Shown here: positions 6,558-10,199 of the stretch, piece after piece
Layout of the letters: each line of letters begins with the position of its first letter
How positions within the stretch are numbered: position 1 is the stretch's first letter
Made by a program: the position numbers and the translations under genes
NCBI GenBank assembly: GCA_029857655.1
Contig: JAOUGR010000050.1
Span: forward strand, 1-10,199
From: Gammaproteobacteria bacterium
GTDB taxonomy: Bacteria; Pseudomonadota; Gammaproteobacteria; Steroidobacterales; Steroidobacteraceae
Length of the DNA stretch: 10,199 bases
Direction: 5' to 3'
The notes under the pieces: model-generated
Databases searched by the model: none
Seen by the model: the letters and a program-made list of their open reading frames with translations, nothing else
What the model was told of the DNA's origin: nothing

Positions 6558-8027
6558 ATGCGCATTGTCCAGGAAGCACTCACCTTCGACGACGTCCTGC
6601 TGGTACCGGCCTACTCGGAGGTGCTGCCCCGCGAAGTCGACCTGTCGACGCGCCTGACACGTGGCATCCGGCTCAATCTGCCACTGGTTTCCGCCGCGAT
6701 GGACACCGTCACCGAGGCGCGCCTCGCCATCACGATCGCCCAGGAGGGCGGGATCGGGATAATCCACAAGAACATGTCCAGCGAGGACCAGGGACGGGAG
6801 GTGGGTCGCGTCAAGAAGCACGAGAGCGGCGTGATCAAGGACCCGATCACGATTCGCCCGGACGCGACGGTCCGCGACGTCATCGCCTTGACTCGCGCCA
6901 AGGGCATCTCCGGCCTGCCGGTGACCGCGGACGGCAACATGGTCGTCGGCATCGTCACGCACCGCGATATCCGCTTCGAGGAACAACTCGACCTGCCGGT
7001 CTCAAGTGTCATGACACCGCGCGAGCGTCTGGTAACGGTGCGCGAAAATACCTCGCGCGAGGAAGTCCTGCTGCTGCTGCACCGTCATCGCATCGAAAAA
7101 ATACTGGTCGTGGACGAGGCCGGACGGCTGCGCGGCATGATTACCGTGCGCGACATCCAGAAGGCACGCGATTTTCCACGCGCCTGCAAGGATGAACACG
7201 GCCACCTGCGCGTCGGTGCGGCTGTGGGGACCTCGCCGGATACCCTCGACCGGGTGGCGCTTCTGGTCGAAGCCGGCGCGGATGTGGTGGTCGTCGACAC
7301 GTCGCATGGCCATTCGCGCGGCGTGCTGGCGACCGTCGGCAAGATCAAGAATGCCTACGCTAACCTGCAGGTGGTCGCAGGCAACATCGTGACGGCGGAG
7401 GGCGCGCGCGCCCTGGTGGATGCCGGCGCGGACGGCGTCAAGGTTGGCATCGGCCCCGGTTCGATCTGCACGACGCGCGTGATCGCCGGCGTCGGCGTGC
7501 CGCAGATTACCGCTATCGCAACGGTCGCCGAGGCGCTGGCTGCGACCGGCGTGCCCTTGATCTCGGACGGCGGCATCCGCTACTCCGGCGATGTCGCCAA
7601 GGCGCTTGCCGCCGGCGCGCACTCGGTGATGATCGGCGGCCTGTTTGCCGGCACCGAGGAATCGCCGGGCGAAGTAGAGCTGTACCAGGGCGCGTCCTAC
7701 AAGTCCTATCGCGGCATGGGCTCGCTCGGCGCGATGGCGCAGCGTCATGGCTCGAGCGATCGCTATTTCCAGGACACGACGGATGAACTCGAGAAACTCG
7801 TGCCAGAGGGCGTCGAGGGGCGGGTGCCCTACAAGGGCGGCCTTGTCGCGATCCTGCACCAGCTTTGCGGCGGCGTTCGCGCCGCGATGGGCTATACCGG
7901 CAGCGGCAACATCGAGGAGATGCGCACGCGGTCGTCGTTCGTGCGCATCACCGGTGCCGGCGTTCGTGAAAGCCACGTGCATGACGTGAGCATCACGAAG
8001 GAAGCGCCCAACTACCGGATCAGCTGA
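6558..8027 (+). CDS. guaB: Inosine-5'-monophosphate dehydrogenase
   Basis: GuaB oxidises IMP to XMP with NAD+, the first committed step to GMP. From the ATG at 6558 the protein is 489 residues (E. coli 488) and begins [20 protein letters not shown], a typical IMPDH N-terminus. The TIM-barrel is interrupted by two CBS domains (about 93-149 and 152-208), which regulate the enzyme through purine nucleotides in many bacteria. The catalytic loop is [12 protein letters not shown] at 296-307, with the nucleophile Cys304. The IMP-binding segment [11 protein letters not shown] is at 335-345, followed by the flap with MGSLGAM (387-393) and the Arg402-Tyr403 pair in DRYFQ. The C-terminus [17 protein letters not shown] is strongly conserved. 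The stop overlaps the guaA start (TGATG), indicating a coupled guaBA operon. Confidence 0.98.
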   Translation: MRIVQEALTFDDVLLVPAYSEVLPREVDLSTRLTRGIRLNLPLVSAAMDTVTEARLAITIAQEGGIGIIHKNMSSEDQGREVGRVKKHESGVIKDPITIRPDATVRDVIALTRAKGISGLPVTADGNMVVGIVTHRDIRFEEQLDLPVSSVMTPRERLVTVRENTSREEVLLLLHRHRIEKILVVDEAGRLRGMITVRDIQKARDFPRACKDEHGHLRVGAAVGTSPDTLDRVALLVEAGADVVVVDTSHGHSRGVLATVGKIKNAYANLQVVAGNIVTAEGARALVDAGADGVKVGIGPGSICTTRVIAGVGVPQITAIATVAEALAATGVPLISDGGIRYSGDVAKALAAGAHSVMIGGLFAGTEESPGEVELYQGASYKSYRGMGSLGAMAQRHGSSDRYFQDTTDELEKLVPEGVEGRVPYKGGLVAILHQLCGGVRAAMGYTGSGNIEEMRTRSSFVRITGAGVRESHVHDVSITKEAPNYRIS

Positions 8028-9622
8028 TGGCGGCCAGAATCGAGTCGGCGGTCGCCGATATCCACGCTCACCGCATCCTGATCCTCGATTTCGGGGCCCA
8101 GTACACGCAGCTGATTGCGCGGCGTGTGCGCGAGCTCGGAGTCTATTGCGAAATCATGCCCTGGGACGCCGGCGAGGCAGCCGTCGCGGGCTTCGGCGCC
8201 CGCGGCGTCATCCTGTCGGGCGGGCCCGAATCCGTGACCGACACGAGCCCGCCCCGCGCTCCCGAGGTCGTGTTCACGCTCGGCGTGCCGGTACTCGGCA
8301 TCTGCTACGGCATGCAGACCATGGCGGCACAGCTCGGTGGGCGTGTCGCGCCGTCCAGTCATCGAGAATTCGGCTACGCACGCGTCAGGCGCACGGGCCC
8401 ATCGCGCCTCCTGGACGGCATCACCCAGGATGACGAGCGCGAGTCGCCGGAACTGGACGTCTGGATGAGCCACGGCGACCGTGTCGAGGCGATGCCGCCG
8501 GGCTTTGCCGCGATCGCGTCCACGGCCAATGCGCCACTGGCGGCAATGGCCGACGAGAATCGCCGCTTCTATGGCGTGCAATTCCACCCGGAGGTCACGC
8601 ATACGCGTGCCGGCGCGCGGATCCTCGAGCGCTTCCTGCGCGAGATATGCGGTTGCGATTCCCTCTGGGACGCCGGCAACATCATCGCAGACCTTGTTTC
8701 CCGGATTCGCGGGCAGGTGGGGAATGGCAAGGTGCTGCTGGGCCTGTCGGGCGGCGTGGACTCGTCGGTGGTCGCGGCGCTGCTGCATCGCGCCATAGGC
8801 GCCCAGCTGACCTGCGTGTTCGTCGACCACGGCCTGCTGCGTCTCGGTGAAGGAGACCAGGTCATGGAGACATTTGCTCGGCACATGGGCCTCAATGTGA
8901 TCCGTGTCGATGCCGCCGACCGGTTTTTCTCAGCGCTTGCGGAAGAGGAAGACCCGGAGCGAAAGCGAAAAATCATCGGCCGCCTGTTCATCGAGGTGTT
9001 CGAGGAGGAGGCGCACAGCATCGAGGCCGTCGACTGGCTGGCCCAGGGCACGATCTACCCGGATGTCATCGAATCAGCCGGTGCGAAAACCGGCAAGGCC
9101 CATGTCATCAAGTCGCACCACAACGTCGGCGGGCTGCCGGAGCGCATGAAACTGAAGCTGGTGGAACCACTGCGGGAGCTATTCAAGGACGAAGTCCGGC
9201 GCATCGGCGTCGAGCTCGGCCTGCCGCGCGAAATGGTCAGTCGCCATCCATTTCCGGGCCCGGGGCTCGCCGTGCGGATCCTTGGCCGCGTGACTCGCGA
9301 GGCGGCGGACCTGCTGCGACTGGCCGACTCGATCTTCATCGACGAATTGCGCGCCCACGAGCTTTATGACCGCGTCAGCCAGGCCATGGCGATCTTCCTG
9401 CCGGTACGCTCGGTGGCGGTGATGGGCGACGGCCGGCGCTATGACTGGGTCATCGCGCTGCGCGCGGTCGAAACCGTCGACTTCATGACCGCGCACTGGG
9501 CGCGGCTTCCTTACGAATTCCTCGATCACGTTGCCCGGCGCATCGTCAACGAGGTCAAAGGCGTCTCGCGGGTCGTCTACGATGTATCCGGCAAGCCGCC
9601 GGCGACCATCGAATGGGAATGA
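8027..9622 (+). CDS. guaA: GMP synthase (glutamine-hydrolysing)
   Basis: GuaA converts XMP, ATP and glutamine to GMP. The 531-residue protein (E. coli 525) has an N-terminal class I glutamine amidotransferase domain (about 16-208). Its nucleophile is Cys93 in GICYGMQ (91-97), and its His187 and Glu189 lie in FHPEV (186-190). The ATP-pyrophosphatase domain follows with the PP-loop SGGVDSS at 241-247 and conserved segments [10 protein letters not shown] (341-350) and [10 protein letters not shown] (362-371). The C-terminal dimerisation domain ends in the invariant [11 protein letters not shown]. The first ATG, overlapping the guaB stop by one base, gives a tail about 5 residues longer than E. 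coli before HRILILDFG; this is unremarkable. Its end overlaps or abuts the tadA start. Confidence 0.98.
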   Translation: MAARIESAVADIHAHRILILDFGAQYTQLIARRVRELGVYCEIMPWDAGEAAVAGFGARGVILSGGPESVTDTSPPRAPEVVFTLGVPVLGICYGMQTMAAQLGGRVAPSSHREFGYARVRRTGPSRLLDGITQDDERESPELDVWMSHGDRVEAMPPGFAAIASTANAPLAAMADENRRFYGVQFHPEVTHTRAGARILERFLREICGCDSLWDAGNIIADLVSRIRGQVGNGKVLLGLSGGVDSSVVAALLHRAIGAQLTCVFVDHGLLRLGEGDQVMETFARHMGLNVIRVDAADRFFSALAEEEDPERKRKIIGRLFIEVFEEEAHSIEAVDWLAQGTIYPDVIESAGAKTGKAHVIKSHHNVGGLPERMKLKLVEPLRELFKDEVRRIGVELGLPREMVSRHPFPGPGLAVRILGRVTREAADLLRLADSIFIDELRAHELYDRVSQAMAIFLPVRSVAVMGDGRRYDWVIALRAVETVDFMTAHWARLPYEFLDHVARRIVNEVKGVSRVVYDVSGKPPATIEWE

Positions 9623-10077
9623 CGCCGGTGAGTCGCGACACCCACTGGATGTACCGCGCGCTGGACCTGGCCGCGCGCGCCGAGGCGGAAGGCGAGGTGC
9701 CGGTCGGCGCGCTGGTCGTGCGCGATGACCAGTTGCTGGGCGAGGGCTGGAATCAGCCCGTGGCGCTGCGCGACCCGACCGCCCATGCGGAAATCCTCGC
9801 GCTGCGCGCTGCGGCGCAGAAGGTCGGCGATTACCGCCTTGGTGGCTCAACGATCTACGTAACGCTCGAGCCCTGCCCGATGTGTGCCACTGCAATCGCG
9901 CACGCGCGCGTCGAGCGGCTCGTGTTCGGCGCCTGGGATCCGCGACAGGGGGCGGCCGGCAGCGCCTTCAATCTGGTCGCGGCCGAGGCATTGAATCATC
10001 GCGTGGACGCATTTGGCGGCGTCTTGTCGGAAGAGTGCGGCCTGTTGCTGAAGCGGTTCTTTGAATCACGCCGTTGA
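9619..10077 (+). CDS. tadA: tRNA-specific adenosine deaminase TadA
   Basis: TadA deaminates adenosine 34 of tRNA-Arg(ACG) to inosine, allowing it to read CGU, CGC and CGA codons. From the ATG at 9619 it has 152 residues. Zinc ligands and catalytic residues are present: His56 and proton-shuttling Glu58 in TAHAE, and Cys86 and Cys89 in EPCPMC. The segments [26 protein letters not shown] and [13 protein letters not shown] match the tRNA enzyme rather than guanine or cytosine deaminases. Three starts are possible: ATG 9613, ATG 9619 (ATGA overlap with the guaA stop) and GTG 9628 (GGGA 9 bases upstream). I prefer 9619 for coupling, but 9613 or 9628 cannot be excluded. In E. coli, tadA is next to mltF, as here. 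Confidence 0.96.
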   Translation: MTPVSRDTHWMYRALDLAARAEAEGEVPVGALVVRDDQLLGEGWNQPVALRDPTAHAEILALRAAAQKVGDYRLGGSTIYVTLEPCPMCATAIAHARVERLVFGAWDPRQGAAGSAFNLVAAEALNHRVDAFGGVLSEECGLLLKRFFESRR

Positions 10078-10081
10078 TCGG

Positions 10082-10198
10082 TCACTTCGCGGATATTGCA
10101 GCTCCGGCCTCGTCATCCGAAACCGGCGGGGTTGCTGGTGCATTGGGGCCACCTGTCATCCACTCAAGAATGTCGAGATAGGTCTGCACATTGCGCAC
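10082..10198 (-). CDS. mltF: C-terminal end of an MltF-like membrane-bound lytic transglycosylase (partial)
   Basis: The reverse strand is open from the window edge to a TGA at 10084-10082, giving 38 residues that begin VRNVQTYLDILEWM. This matches the tyrosine- and tryptophan-containing helix ending the lytic transglycosylase domain of MltF (compare YVRNIRNYYDILVW-type ends), an outer-membrane-attached enzyme that cleaves peptidoglycan. A 24-residue Ala/Pro-rich tail follows. The call rests on this short match and on position, since E. coli mltF is also next to tadA. Its stop is 4 bases from that of tadA. Catalytic residues lie outside the window. Confidence 0.6.
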   Translation of the reverse strand: MRNVQTYLDILEWMTGGPNAPATPPVSDDEAGAAISAK

Positions 10199-10199
10199 G

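Noticed and set aside
7002..7982. 326-codon open frame on the - strand opposite guaB
   Set aside because: It is antisense to a clear IMPDH gene, has a His/Arg/Ala-rich composition typical of the reverse of GC-biased codons, and has no recognisable domain.
8012..8884. 290-codon open frame on the - strand opposite guaA
   Set aside because: It is a shadow of the GMP synthase gene with no domain or ribosome binding site support.
8924..8928. T-run in guaA as a possible terminator
   Set aside because: It is inside a conserved coding region (DRFFSAL) and has no strong hairpin before it.

Overview
This is a GC-rich (roughly two thirds G+C by eye), densely packed chromosomal segment carrying conserved housekeeping genes. 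Gene content and order point to a gammaproteobacterium. The series pilW/pilF - rodZ-like - hisS - yfgM - bamB - der is a classic gammaproteobacterial cluster. It is followed by xseA and guaBA, then tadA next to an mltF-like gene. The high GC and short intergenic gaps suggest a lineage outside the enterics (Xanthomonadales, Nevskiales or Steroidobacterales-like), but the window alone cannot settle the family.

Left part (1-5095, + strand): a run of tightly spaced genes that looks like one operon. It holds the C-terminus of a PilW/PilF-type TPR protein, a very short RodZ-like membrane protein with a helix-turn-helix, histidyl-tRNA synthetase, the YfgM ancillary SecYEG chaperone/TPR protein, the BamB outer-membrane lipoprotein, and the double-GTPase ribosome-assembly factor Der. 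Junctions are a 4-base overlap, then gaps or overlaps of 3, -11, 10 and 23 bases. The gene normally found between rodZ and hisS in E. coli and Pseudomonas (ispG) is absent, and the RodZ-like protein stops right after its transmembrane segment.

Middle (5097-6446, - strand): xseA, the large subunit of exonuclease VII, converges on der with a single base between the two stop codons. A 111-base divergent intergenic region (6447-6557) separates xseA from guaB and holds the only promoter-like element I would mark.

Right part (6558-10077, + strand): guaB, guaA and tadA overlap stop-to-start and probably form one translationally coupled operon. It takes IMP to GMP and adds the tRNA adenosine deaminase. 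The window ends in the C-terminus of a - strand gene that resembles the membrane-bound lytic transglycosylase MltF and converges on tadA with 4 bases between stops.

I see no tRNA, rRNA, CRISPR array, insertion sequence, phage gene or rho-independent terminator. No new system is visible. The points most worth a second look are the truncated RodZ with missing ispG, the AT-rich island inside der, and the terminator-less convergent junctions.
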